The notes beneath the pieces are model-generated. The model ran no database searches. It worked only from the letters and a program-made list of their open reading frames with translations, and was not told the DNA's origin. DNA of 64,000 bases from Heligmosomoides polygyrus polygyrus. Lineage: Eukaryota; Nematoda; Chromadorea; Rhabditida; Heligmosomidae. Location of the stretch: positions 63,274,643 to 63,338,642 of the forward strand of contig OX377202.1 of NCBI GenBank assembly GCA_947396885.1. The letters run 5' to 3'. The position numbers were made by a program, and so were the translations under genes. How positions within the stretch are numbered: position 1 is the stretch's first letter; each line of letters starts with the position of its first letter. Positions 25,301-37,300 of the stretch are shown one piece after another.

Positions 25301-28300
25301 CATTCTATAAAAACATTACAGAACAGGTCAAACTGTCGAAAAAGTTCGAGCTGAACGAATCATCGAGCCGTTGTCTCACCCCCCCCTTCATCAGCGATAT
25401 CACGACGCCTCCTTCCGCTGTTCACCGGATCGCAGCGTAATCAGTGAGGCTAATCAAAAGCGAAACACCCAAAAAGCAAGTCAAACTCCTCGAAATAGAA
25501 AATGAGTCCGTCGAAGACGTCAGAAGGTGCGAGCCGAACATCAGAAACGATCAAAAACAACAGAAGATACTCACGCTCGAACTTCTAACCATTTCACCTG
25601 GACTTTTTCAACAGTTTGATTTCTTCGGAGCGATTTCGCTGATAAAATGACTCAGCCTCTGACTGAAACGAATCATCAAGCCGTTGTCTCACCCCCCCCC
25701 TTCATCAGCGATATCACGATGCCTTCTTCCGTTGTTCACCGGATCGTAGCGTAATCAATGAGGCTAATCAAAAGCGAAACACCGAAAAAGCAAGTCAAAC
25801 TCCTCGAAATAGAAAATGAATCCGTCGAAGACGTCAGAGAGCGCCACCGCGCTTTGATTAGGAGAAAATGAATCCGTCGGCAAAGTCAGAGAGCGCCACT
25901 GCGCTTCGATTAGGTCCCGCCTAGATTCAAAACACCCGCGTAATTTTAAATTCAAAACGTCAAGTCAATAATTCTTGAGAAAAAGCACTGAAGGGAAGTA
26001 GAGTGCAGTGTCTGCACCCTCCTGCTTAGAGATCGCTCACTCCAGAGGTAGAGTAGAGCTACGAAAAAAACTTCGCCCACACTTCGCCTAGGGGGGGGGG
26101 GTGGTTAATTAGCGTGCTGATCACGAATCTAACATCCTTCTTTGAAATTTCAGCCGATTATGGTAGGGTACGGTAGGTAACGGTGACTAAGGCTGTCGAT
26201 GTCATCGTCACCGATTTTCCCCTCACACTTCCCTCGCACTCCTCCAACACCGGATAGAGGCATATCGTTACTGGACCCCTCCTGGACAGACAGGACAAAC
26301 ACGTCGCCCTGGACTGACACGGCGTCCCGTACAGACTGACAGAAGTTACACTCCCCTTAGCGGCTTATTATATAGAAGGAAGAAGGATGATGATGACCTC
26401 CACCACCTACACGCCTTAAATTCCACACCGCTTGAATGGCATCCACAAAAGATCGATAATATCGACCGATATCGATTGATCAACTTCAGATTCGTCTTCA
26501 GCGACCTCGATTACCCCCAAGGCTAAAGTTTCGGACCGCTTGGACGAAATACACGAAAAATCGATATTATCGATCGATATCGATTGATCAACTTCAGATT
26601 CGTGTTCAGCGACCTCGATTACCCCCAAGGCTAAAGTTTCGGACCGCTTGAACGAAATACACGAAAAATCGATATTATCGATCGATATCGATTGATCAAC
26701 TTTAGATTCGTGTTCAGCGACCTCGATTACCCCCAAGGCAAAAGTTTCGGACCGCTTGAACGAAATACACGAAAAATCGATATTATCGATCGATATCGAT
26801 TGATCAACTTCAGATTCGTGTTCAGCGACCTCGATTACCCCCAAGGCTAAAGTTTCGGACCGCTTGGACGAAATACACGAAAAATCGATATTATCGATCG
26901 ATATCGATTGATCAACTTCAGATTCGTGTTCAGCGACCTCGATTACCCCCAAGGCTAAAGTTTCGGACCGCTTTAACGAAATACACGAAAAATCGATATT
27001 ATCGATCGATATCGATTGATCAACTTCAGATTCGTGTTCAGCGACCTCGATTACCCCCAAAGCTAAAGTTTCGGACCGCTTTAACGAAATACACGAAAAA
27101 TCGATATTATCGATCGATATCGATTGATCAACTTCAGATTCGTGTTCAGCGACCTCGATTACCCCCAAGGCTAAAGTTTCGGACCGCTTGGACGAAATAC
27201 ACGAAAAATCGATATTATCGATCGATATCGATTGATCAACTTCAGATTCGTGTTCAGCGACCTCGATTACCCCCAAGGCTAAAGTTTCGGACCGCTTGAA
27301 CGAAATACACCCCCCCCCCCCTACACCCCCCTCTCTCTACTCCAACACCGCATCTCCAGGCACGTTTGGCAGCGTGTTCGGCACGTCTACTGACTCGCCA
27401 GGCACGTTGGGCAACGTGTTCGGCACGTCTACTGAGTCGCCAGGCACGTTGCACAACTGCAACCCCCCTCCTCCGACGATTCCCCCTTACAGGACTCCAG
27501 CACCGCATCTCCAGGCACGTTTGGCAGCGTGTTCGGCACGTCTACTGACTCGCCAGGCACGTTGGGCAACGTGTTCGGCACGTCTACTGAGTCGCCAGGC
27601 ACGTTGCACAACTGCAACCCCCCTCCTCCGACGATTCCCCCTTACAGGACTCCAGCACCGCATCTCCAGGCACGTTTGGCAGCGTGTTCGGCACGTCTAC
27701 TGACTCGCCAGGCACGTTGGGCAACGTGTTCGGCACGTCTACTGAGTCGCCAGGCACGTTGCACAACTGCAACCCCCCTCCCCCCACGATTCCCCCTCAC
27801 AGTTCAGCACCCAGATGGCCAGGCAGACCGTCACTGATCCCCCCCTGGACAGACACTCCGCCCCGTACAGACGCTCTCCCCCGTACAGACGCTCTCCCCC
27901 GTACAGACGCTCTCCCCCGTACAGACGCTCCGCCCCGTACAGACGCTCCGCCCCGTACGGACGTTAGCGGCTTATTATATAGAAGGATAGGCGAACACTA
28001 AATGTGTAGGTGATTTAGTGCGTAGAAACTTGAATATAGAGTGGACAGCACGATCAGCTTTTTTCGCTATAAGTTCACAATGTTCTCGGAATGAAAGATT
28101 TGTGTCAAATCCAAATCCTAAGTCACGTATAGTAGTTGGGCTACCGAGCTGCATCCCATTAAGGTGATAACTCTTTCTGTTAATCTGCTGCCCAAGGTGA
28201 AACACTTGGGATTTTTGCCCTGATAGAGGAAGGTTCCATTTCGCTGACCAATCTGCAATCGTGTTTATTGCCGATTGAAGAGCAACATGATCTTCCTCGC

Positions 28301-31300
28301 CGGAAACCTTCTTATAAATTTTTATGTCGTCTGCAAACATTTTGCAGGCAACATCATAGCGACCAATCAGGGAGGGAATTTCAGCAGTATAGATAGTGAA
28401 GAGAACCGGCGACAAAACGCCTTCCTGAGAAACACCACTAGTTACTGAAAAAGATTCTGAGAATGATTCATTTACTCGTACTTGAAACGACCTATCGAAT
28501 ACAAAGTGTCTTATCCACTTGGTCATTCTGGGATGAACTCCTAAATCCGCAAGTTTCGTCAACAGTTTGTTCAAAGGAACCTTATCGAAGGCTTTCATGA
28601 AGTCAACGTAAATGACATCAACGTTGACTTTTTGATCGATGGCTTGAGTCCAATCATTCAATGCTGACAACGTCAGGGTTTCTGTGGATGTCCCTGCTCG
28701 AAACACATATTGTTCATTGGGAATTAAAGAATTAGAATTTAGGTAGGACACAAGCGCAGATTTCAGCTTTTTCTCAAACACTCTGGCAAATACAGAAGTG
28801 ATACTAATAGGCCGGTAATTGGAAGCTAAATGATAAGGAGCCTTCTTAGGGATCGGTGTAACAAATGCGTGTTTCCATCGAATCGGTACTTCACCTTGCT
28901 TGTTACTAGCATTAAATATAGGTTTAAGGGGGTACGAGATTGCAATGGCAACTCTCCGGATGAAATATGATGGTATTTCATCTGGAGTAATAGTATACGA
29001 GCTAGGTAAAGCACATAATGCATTGTAGATCTCTTCTTTATAAAACCAGACCGTGTCATCCATACTGGGAGGAGTGACTACAACGGTAGGAGAATCGATA
29101 GTTGTCGGGCAATCCGAAAAAGACTTCCGAAAGTGCTCAGCTAGCTTGGTGGCCTTCTCGAAGTCCGTTATGCTGAGTTTCCTGTTTCGTCTTTTAGGGA
29201 GGGTATTCTCTCAGGACGCTTTAGTACGGCATTTAACAATTTATAAAATGATGTTCGCTTAGAACCTTCAAGAATTCTTCTTTCAACATACCTATTATAC
29301 CTATCCAAACGTCGATCAAAATCGTCTTTAAACTTTTTGAAACGATGGAAGTGATTTAATGATGGGTGGTGTTGGTACATCAGCCAGGCTTTTGGTTTTT
29401 GCTCAAAAAGCCTGACCAGATTGGAAGGAAGGTTGCTGAAGTTTAAGGGAACCTTTTCAATAGGAACGAACTCCTCAATGCATTTGTGCAGAATAGCCAA
29501 AAAGAATTCGTATTTGTCATTGACACTAGAATGTTGCTCTAGCAGTGCTCTCCAATTTAGAGGCAGCAGAGACTGAACGATGCGGTTGTAATTGGCCTTA
29601 CTAAGTGCTCTCCTTAATCGGTATGATGCTTTTCTTACAAAACACTCAAGCTTGAACGTGATGCTCAAATGGTCACTAGATCCTATTGGTGGCCTAAAGA
29701 CAATGTCTCTAACGAGACCAGGATGACTACTGAGTAATAAGTCAAGCACATGTCCATAACGGGTAGGTGTCAAAACGTTCTGGTGGAGTTTGTATGATTT
29801 ACACATATCCACAAAGCATCTTGACGTCATAGGGCCACTAAGGGGGTGTGGTTTAGACCAGTCTATATCGGTAAGATTGAAGTCACCCAAAATAATGCAC
29901 TGTGACTTGCAGGAGCAGACATCACTAATTACCTTAATGAGTTTAGTTGTGCTCGATATAGACGCGCTAGATGTCCTGTAAACTGCAACAAGTCTTAATG
30001 TGGTTTCAACTAATTTTAAATCGCAGCACAGTATTTCGAAACCATCTGGAAGTATGTATGTAAGGCTGTGTTCTAGGCACGCTTATCGAGCTTTCATGGA
30101 GATCCGCAAGATTTCGAGAACAACGCATTTTTCACTTCCTTGTGGGAACATTATTCAAGCTTGGCCTATCCAACAGGATGTGGATTGGAGCGCGAGATTA
30201 AGGAATCCGCTTGGGATTTTGGACCCACCCAAAGAGGCTTAATCAGCTCATGCAGTGCGGTGGCTCTTAATTACCCCGAGCGCCTACGACGTTAGTTAGT
30301 GAGCTCAGTCATAAAAACCTCCATGCCGTCCATGTTTCGAATGTTCGGACTAAAAAGAAATGAAGAAGCAGTGCTAGGAAATACAGCAATGCAGAGGTGA
30401 TCACGACTGGCAGTAGAAGGTGGCGACCTCTGCACTTCCCGGGTCGAGAAGTTTTATGGGCAATCGTAAATTTTGGCGAAATGAAATTCCCAGCGCTCAC
30501 GCTAACGAATCAACTAATGAAAGTGTCGATCCTGTGTAGCAGACAACATCTCGCGTTGGATTGCGAAAATCTCGCCGCCATTCTCAACCGAAAGTCCATT
30601 CGAAGACGAGAACGGGCGGCCGTCGTAGCAGTCTTCTAGAGCAGCAGCAATGCGGAAAAGACGTGAGGAGCCGCTGTTGGAAATCAGCGGAAGGTTGAGG
30701 ATGGCGTGTCTCCAAGAAAGAGCAGGCAAGGGTGGAGGTTTTTGCGATGTCGCAGTCGGCGCCAGTCATAAAGGCCAGATGCGAGAATGAGAATAGTCTC
30801 GTTGAAGGACCGCAGAGCCAATGTTCTGTCGAGCTTCCTTCCATAAAAACAGCCGCTGCTGATCTTCGCTGAAGCCGTGAGACCTGCGGAAACAGCCAAG
30901 GCTGCGAGGAGTATGCGAGTGAGGTGGGCCGACGGTGGCGGTGGCAATTCCTCATTCCAATGATATACGACACGGCGGTAAAAGTGACAAGAACAATGGC
31001 TCGTGAAGAGTAGGCGGACGGATTTAGCGGTGCTCGTTTGTGGGAACGGATAATCCGAGAGGGCAGCCGTCGGCCGGGCCAACGAGGCGTGACCCGCACT
31101 ATATCTCTTAATCCAATTCGCTATGCAACAGCTACTCCCACAATAATGAGTCACATAAATTTGGCCCGGCCCGCATCACGACCGCCAGCCGGAGCCCCCC
31201 CCCTCCTCCTCCCCCCGCCCCCCTCCCCCCCTTTCCGCACTTGCCTTTCACGTAAAGATGAGCTGCCTTCGAGTGCACGACGCCGAGGCTGTTCCTCGCC

Positions 31301-34300
31301 ACGCACTCGTACTTGCCCTGGTCCTCTTCGCGGGCCTGCTGGATCATCAGCGCTCCTGAAACGAGCAGCCGTTAGTCCCAACGCAGGCACGCAAACGTCA
31401 CGTCTTCATCTCCGTTCCGATGTCTCACCGGGATTTCCCATGGTGGAAACGGAATAGCGTCCATCAGCCCGAATGTCGATCGGCACCAAATCTCGCAACC
31501 ATAAAACCTTCGGTCGTGGGTCGCCTCGAACCTGTAAAAGACGAGCTAATAATGCTTGCGGTCAGTGGGACTCCGGCGGAGCTATCGGAGTGACACAAGC
31601 CCATAATGGCGCGCCAATTTATGCGTTAGTTGTTGGGAGGCTTATCCCTGTCTCTTAGGTTTGTTTCCACGCATCTTGACATTCTTATTGCAATGCCAGA
31701 AAGAAACGATCAAAAAAACTTCTTTAAAAAGTACACTGCCTTTATACACCATTTGGAAGGAAAGAAACAATTTTCTGGGGCAGGAGCAGAAACCATAGGA
31801 GGTCGTCCATAACGAAGCTCCACCTATTACTGAGCATGCATGCATGGTTTTCTGTAAGAGGTGGAGCTTTGTTATAGACGATTTTAAGACTAATTGTAAG
31901 AGGAAAATCGCCTAAGGCGTCGTGAAGGTTTAATATTTCCCATGAAAGACGTCTCCAGCTTGCCTATTGTTCTTCTGATGAAGCGGCTTACGTTCCTCGT
32001 TCACTGACCCGTCTTTCAGTTTAGTTCTGGCACAAATGGCAGCAACGCCTTCCACTAGGTCATTCTGCTCGAGTACCAATGGTTGTTTCGTTAAAATATG
32101 AAGTTAACGCAAATTATTGCACGGTTGTTCCCCTCCTGTCGATACCCTACGAGCTTTTTTTCGGCCTTAAATCTTCGGGAGTGTTTCATACCGCTCGTGC
32201 AGAGATGAAGAAAGGCAAGCGTATTCGAGAAACTTCTACTCCAGTCGTCTTACTGATTTATTATCGAATGAAGGGTTTAGGTGTAAGAAAAGATTTCTCC
32301 GAAATGCTCTTGAGAGTGCCTACACACGAGGAAAGAAGCCAGAGTGCCTAGCGATGGATTTCGGAATAAATGAACAATTGTATACGCGTCACGCGTTCAA
32401 ATTGCCTTCTCCTTTCTAGGATAGCATCCAAATCGCCGCTTCTAAAATATGATCATGTGTTAATTCATACCGTTCACGTTAAGGTGTTTTGAACCCCTCT
32501 TCTCTTATGCTTGTACAACTCGTCTTTATCCGTGCATAAGTTCAAATTAGTTTGTTAACAAATGCAAGCTATCCTATAATACAATGGTTCTAAAGGCAGA
32601 ATTTAACGTAGACTGCGGCGTGTTCTGTGTACTGTCTAAGCAACGCTACCCTATCGACCCTATTTGAAGACGTTCGGGTCACTGGAGACCAGATCCTATT
32701 AATCGTGTCTAGCCGGCTTGTATGCACATGCATACATACGACATGGGCTGTTGGTGCACACGTTTCTGAAACTCATAGTTCCTGTTTATTGTCAACAGGA
32801 ATGAGGCACCATTGCCAACTGGCGGAGTACATGCATTTCTGGACTGCAGACGGAGTTAGGTGGATAGTTCGACCCTGTTTGCTATACCTACATGGGCTAT
32901 GTACCCCACAGACCAGCCTTCACCTTTCAGGAACCGTCGAAACATTCAGTGTTTTTGTCAGAGATACACCCTGCTGCCTACGCTTACAGTTCTTGATTCC
33001 GACATCACTAGGTGCACTGCTATTGAAAACACACTTGCTCAGTGACGAAAAACGACATTATTGCACGCGCACATAACCTAGCATTGCCCTCTGTCGAGCG
33101 CTGAGCGTGATGATGCTGCCGCCTGACTCACCCTTCCAGATCAAATTTGTACTGGTATACTGTCCGTCAAACTATTCGAAGTCTAACGATGATGACCTTA
33201 TCAGCTACTTTCCGCTGCTTTGTCGACAGATGCATAGCACTCGCCGAATTGAACTTGAAAGTGGGATAAAATAACGTCGCACCTTCATGCAATGGTTCAC
33301 CAAATGTGGGGGTTTTCAATGATTTCGGTTTCGGCAGATGTTCAATTCGCCAATACGCCAATATTACTCTTGACGTAGTCCCCGCTACATCCCTTATTCT
33401 ACAGGGCGTGTAACACTTCCTCTTTCAGCTTTCCTTTGAATCCCTATTGTGCATTAAAGTGGTGGATTCCTTTTCTTCTTCAGCGTCAGATCCGCTTCGT
33501 AGTGGAGTCCGCTTCTCTGGTGCCATGACGCTTCCTTCCTCGGTGATTAAAGGGGTGGATTGTTATCCTAATTTCTTGAGCGCCGAACGTCGCTGTTACC
33601 AATATAGAAACTAGTGGATTGGGTGGAGCTATTCGACGGTTGCTCTTCAATGGCGAACTTATACCGGAGGTTCTATAGAGCGGTTTATGATAGTTTGCCG
33701 AAATTAACTCCGTTCATAGTACGAAAAAAATAATAACAACTTTTAGGCATTTCATAAAAAAGCCTAGTTGTTGTACTACAGATTGGTAACTACCTTCGAA
33801 CATTGAGAAATGCTTTGCGTATCGGTGATTTGCCCCGAACAGTTGCTAAATAGTTGGCGTTCTTCTAAAGAATCGTGACATAGCTAAAGATCTTAGAGCC
33901 CTTGTTGGCCGGTTGTAGGGTTTTGATTTCACATTGATGAAGTATGAAGAGTTTATGCAGGATCTCTTCTCTATCTTTCACAATGTTCATAGTGGTAACC
34001 CATCAATTTAGCTCGTCTTCATTGACCAACATCGTGCCTCATCAAGAGTCGCAGTATTGGAGTCCGTCAACTAAAAAGCAAATGCTCAAAATGGAAAGAG
34101 TGGAGAAAACCTTTACAAGACTGCCGTACTGCAGATTCCCTAAGCACCAGCTTACAGTGAGCGCTTGAAACTGTTCGCCCGAAGAACACTGCCCTGGAGA
34201 AGGATTGCTGCAGGGCAGTGTTTCACACGACACACTTTGCTTTCGGGGCTTTTTTCTTTTGTTGAGAAAAAACGTAGTCATAGGAACTAATAGAAGGTTC

Positions 34301-37300
34301 GTCCCTTCAGCAAGCTTGTATGCAGAAACATTTAAATCTAGTTATCGTGCTGTTCTGGAAAAAGAAGCTTCAAATATTTCAGTTTCCTCCTGCGATTTAC
34401 CAGGTGGTTAAAACTATAACTAAATTATTTACATTCCCAGTTTTGTCCTCCAGCAGTTGTCTAATCTTCAAAAAAGAGAGTAATATCAGTTTACTGGAGG
34501 TGTAAGGTGCTAAAGATTTTAATATGTGCAGTAGTAATAGGCGCGTTTCCTGTAGATTCAGAACATTCTCGACTAAAGTCTATTGACCAACAGTATTTTA
34601 CGGCGCTTAATATTTCCGGGTTTTATCTGTACATACTACCCCTAGTACTGTCATGTGAACAAAGCCATAGAAGCAACTACTTTTCCTTCTTTTTAATTTC
34701 ATCTTGGAAGCTATCGCATTTGCAGAGTGGCGCGCGATCTTGGGCTCACTCGTCAGTTTCACTGTTTCAATCATATCTATAGATAGATTGGTGTTCTCAC
34801 TACTTGATACGGATTATGATAGCCTATTTGGCGCAGAGCACCTTGAGAAATGTGGATATCACCACCGTCACTTTTTTGAAAATTTCCTGTTCTTTTTGTT
34901 CTGCTAGTCGTACATGTTAAGTTATGCCAAACTATCCTCGTTCATAATGGCGCAGTCCATAATAAACGAATAAATAAATAAATACTCATTGTTCTATAGT
35001 TAGTTAGGCCTGGGCGCGTGTAGCGCAGTCGGAGGAGGCGCCGACGGTCGAGTGCACCCGATACCAGGTTCGTGGTTCGGATTTCCCGCCCAGGCCAACC
35101 AAGCCTTCCATCCCTACGGGGTCGGTGAATTGGTACCAGATGTGTCTGGGAAGGATAAAACGCTGACTTGTTCATCGGCTGGCCACCGCAAGTCATTGTA
35201 TGGCCAAATACGCATCCATATCGCCTCCGCGACATCACGTAGAAGTAGAATGCGCTGGCGCGTCCCAAAAGGGATTGAGTAACGCCGTCCTTTATCCTTT
35301 ATCCTTTAGTTAGGCCTCCCATTTTCCGTGTTTTTGGAATTTTTCTATGAAAAATTGTTGATAAAACAATGAAGTAAATAAACCATCAGTCAGCTCTGCT
35401 AAAGTTCAATGCCATAAAGAATCGAAAACAGATAGTTAAACAATTAGTTGCGAGCAATTGGCACAACATTTCTGTTCACGTTTGGCTTTTACATTGCATA
35501 AGGGCACCAGGACGCCTTTCAGCTTAACCACCTATGTTGTCGGTTTACACGTGTAAAGAATTCCTTGCCTACGGCACGCCATAAAGAGCGAACTGAAACG
35601 TCGGATGAATGGTGAACACCATCTTCGTAGGCAGTTCTTCAATTTCATAAAAACATTTTCAATTCGACCAAAAGGCCTAACTACGGCATCGTTTTCCTCT
35701 GTTGCGAAAAACTTTTGGATTTCGCTGAAACAGAATTCGGAACTTAACAGGTCCAGAGTGCCTGCGCCACAACACTACAGTGGAAATGAGAAGAAGAACG
35801 GATGCCAAAGAGGGAACGCACTACTTTGAAGTCACCCCAGGTCACCACAGTCTCAGATTTCAGTGCCGGGTAGTGTGGCGAAGTTAGTTACGGAAAACAT
35901 GATCGTAAGTATCTGAGAAAAAATTGGAGCATAACTAGAGGCCTAAGCCCAGATAAAAAAGCAGGGAGGACTGATATGCTAAAAAGCGCAGAGTTTGAAA
36001 AGCAGACTTCTGCAACATTAAAAAATGAAAAAAGGAATTCAAAGCAGTAGAGGAGCAGTATAGCAAAGAAATGAAGACGCTCACCCGGCATGTTACGTGG
36101 GCAGTTCTACCTTGCTCAACTGACTTCAGCGTTGGATGTGCGTCAATGGCAGGAAAGCCGGGTGGAAGTTCAGCTAAACAAATTGATTGGTTAACAAATT
36201 TTTAAAGGCGGAGATTTTTGTGGTATTAGGAAAAGTTAAGTGGCATAGGGTAGGCATGGGTGGAGACAGTTCTGCTAAGAGTGTTCCGAATGCTTTCAAT
36301 AGCTTCTTCCAATGTCTTCATCTTTATTGCTATATACGCCTTAAAGTGAACGAGCAGTCTCGAAATGGTAGCCACCTGGAAGGAAAACGAAGTGCAAGCG
36401 ACGGACAAACCTCTGCTGAGAACGGTGACGACGGCGTCTGCCACGACAGGATTCGCAACCCCATTGTCGGCCGCGCAGGACACAGCGGTTTGGTTGTCGG
36501 AGGCAAGCACGGGCTCGATGCGCAGCGTGGACAGACCCGTAGGAAGCGATTTTACAATGAACCTAAAACGACGTGAGTGCACTGTAAGATCGTACAGGTG
36601 GTTGCGAGCTAAGCTGAAATCGGTGGCTCTACTCAAGGAGGAAAATAGCGAGGAGAAATGCTTCAAAACCGATACTCCTTGGAGACAATGACTTGCGCGG
36701 CATTTGCGGTGTTGAGGTCGAATTTCTGTCTCAAACAGACTTTCTTGAAAGATGAGAGTTACATGAATAACAAAATCAGTCTGCAGAACAACAGCATAAT
36801 AGATTGGAGACTAAGTCCCGACGTTTTTACGTTTTATTCTAAATTTCGCTGAAAGTATTTTGCATGTTATAATGTTATATACCATTCGGAAGGTAATGGT
36901 TTGCGAGTATGTTCCGCTTTTTCCATTTTGATTTTGCCAATAAAGTGGAAGGTCTAAAAAGAGAAATCACCTTCGCCGACAGCTCCTTATCTGTGCTCAG
37001 GTTTGAAATTTTTTCCCACGGTTGGACCGTTAGAAGGAATAGAAAGCACCGCTTAAAAGTGGAGCTGCTCCACAGGAACATGTGTTGATTGGTTCGTTCA
37101 TTTTCATTGTCGTTAACTTTCAGGGCATTAAAGTGGAATGTCCGGAAGACATACATTATTTCTGCAACAGCTAATATTCTGTTTATTTTTTGAAGCCAGA
37201 ACCGAATACCTAAAACTAAGCAGAACTCAGAACGACCAAATAAGCAAAACATATATTCTGATAGAACGAAGCATCCTCCTTCAAATGTTAAACCACAATC

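Larger units (their letters stand above)
24529..27987 (-). mobile_element. Helitron-like element B, 3.46 kb, inside the CR1 RT gene
   Basis: Read on the minus strand, the element starts TCCTTCTATATAATAAGCC. It ends with a hairpin (CACGCC-GATA-GGCGTG) followed by 12 bases ending in CACTTG. The host bases are A before and T after, with no target-site duplication. Removing it restores the LINE codons GCC-TAT-AAG, so both ends are known to the base. A|T insertion, TC start and subterminal 3' hairpin are Helitron hallmarks; the CTTG end is off consensus. A second copy of the 5' terminus lies inside at about 26,361-26,384. The interior consists of tandem arrays, and no Rep/helicase coding was seen. 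Confidence 0.88.
23911..30085 (-). mobile_element. CR1-type LINE, 5'-truncated, split by a Helitron-like insertion
   Basis: On the minus strand, from 30,085 down, the element encodes the C-terminal half of an APE-type endonuclease, a reverse transcriptase with an FADD active site, and a C-terminal region. It ends in a short 3' UTR with an ACAAATAAATAAATA tail at 23,911-23,925. A 3.46-kb element occupies 24,529-27,987, so about 2.7 kb of LINE remains. It lies in the same orientation as ptp-3 within the Ig2-Ig3 intron. The 5' part, including the N-terminal endonuclease, is missing or scrambled beyond 30,085. Confidence 0.92.
31532..36084. other. ptp-3 intron within Ig2 (4.55 kb)
   Basis: It contains two hairpins (31,804-31,880 and 34,185-34,222), a LINE-like A+T tail (34,962-34,985) and a SINE (35,012-35,306). 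The rest, including several plus-strand ORFs at 32,600-34,900, shows no recognisable domain. Confidence 0.6.

Noticed and set aside
26416..27276. 286-codon repetitive ORF as a protein-coding gene
   Set aside because: It is exactly the 108-bp minisatellite read in its open frame, lies inside a transposon, and has no start context or flanking exons.
27296..28001. Pro/Thr-rich ORFs over the 155-bp and 18-bp repeats
   Set aside because: Several frames and both strands are open because of low-complexity tandem repeats; no domain.
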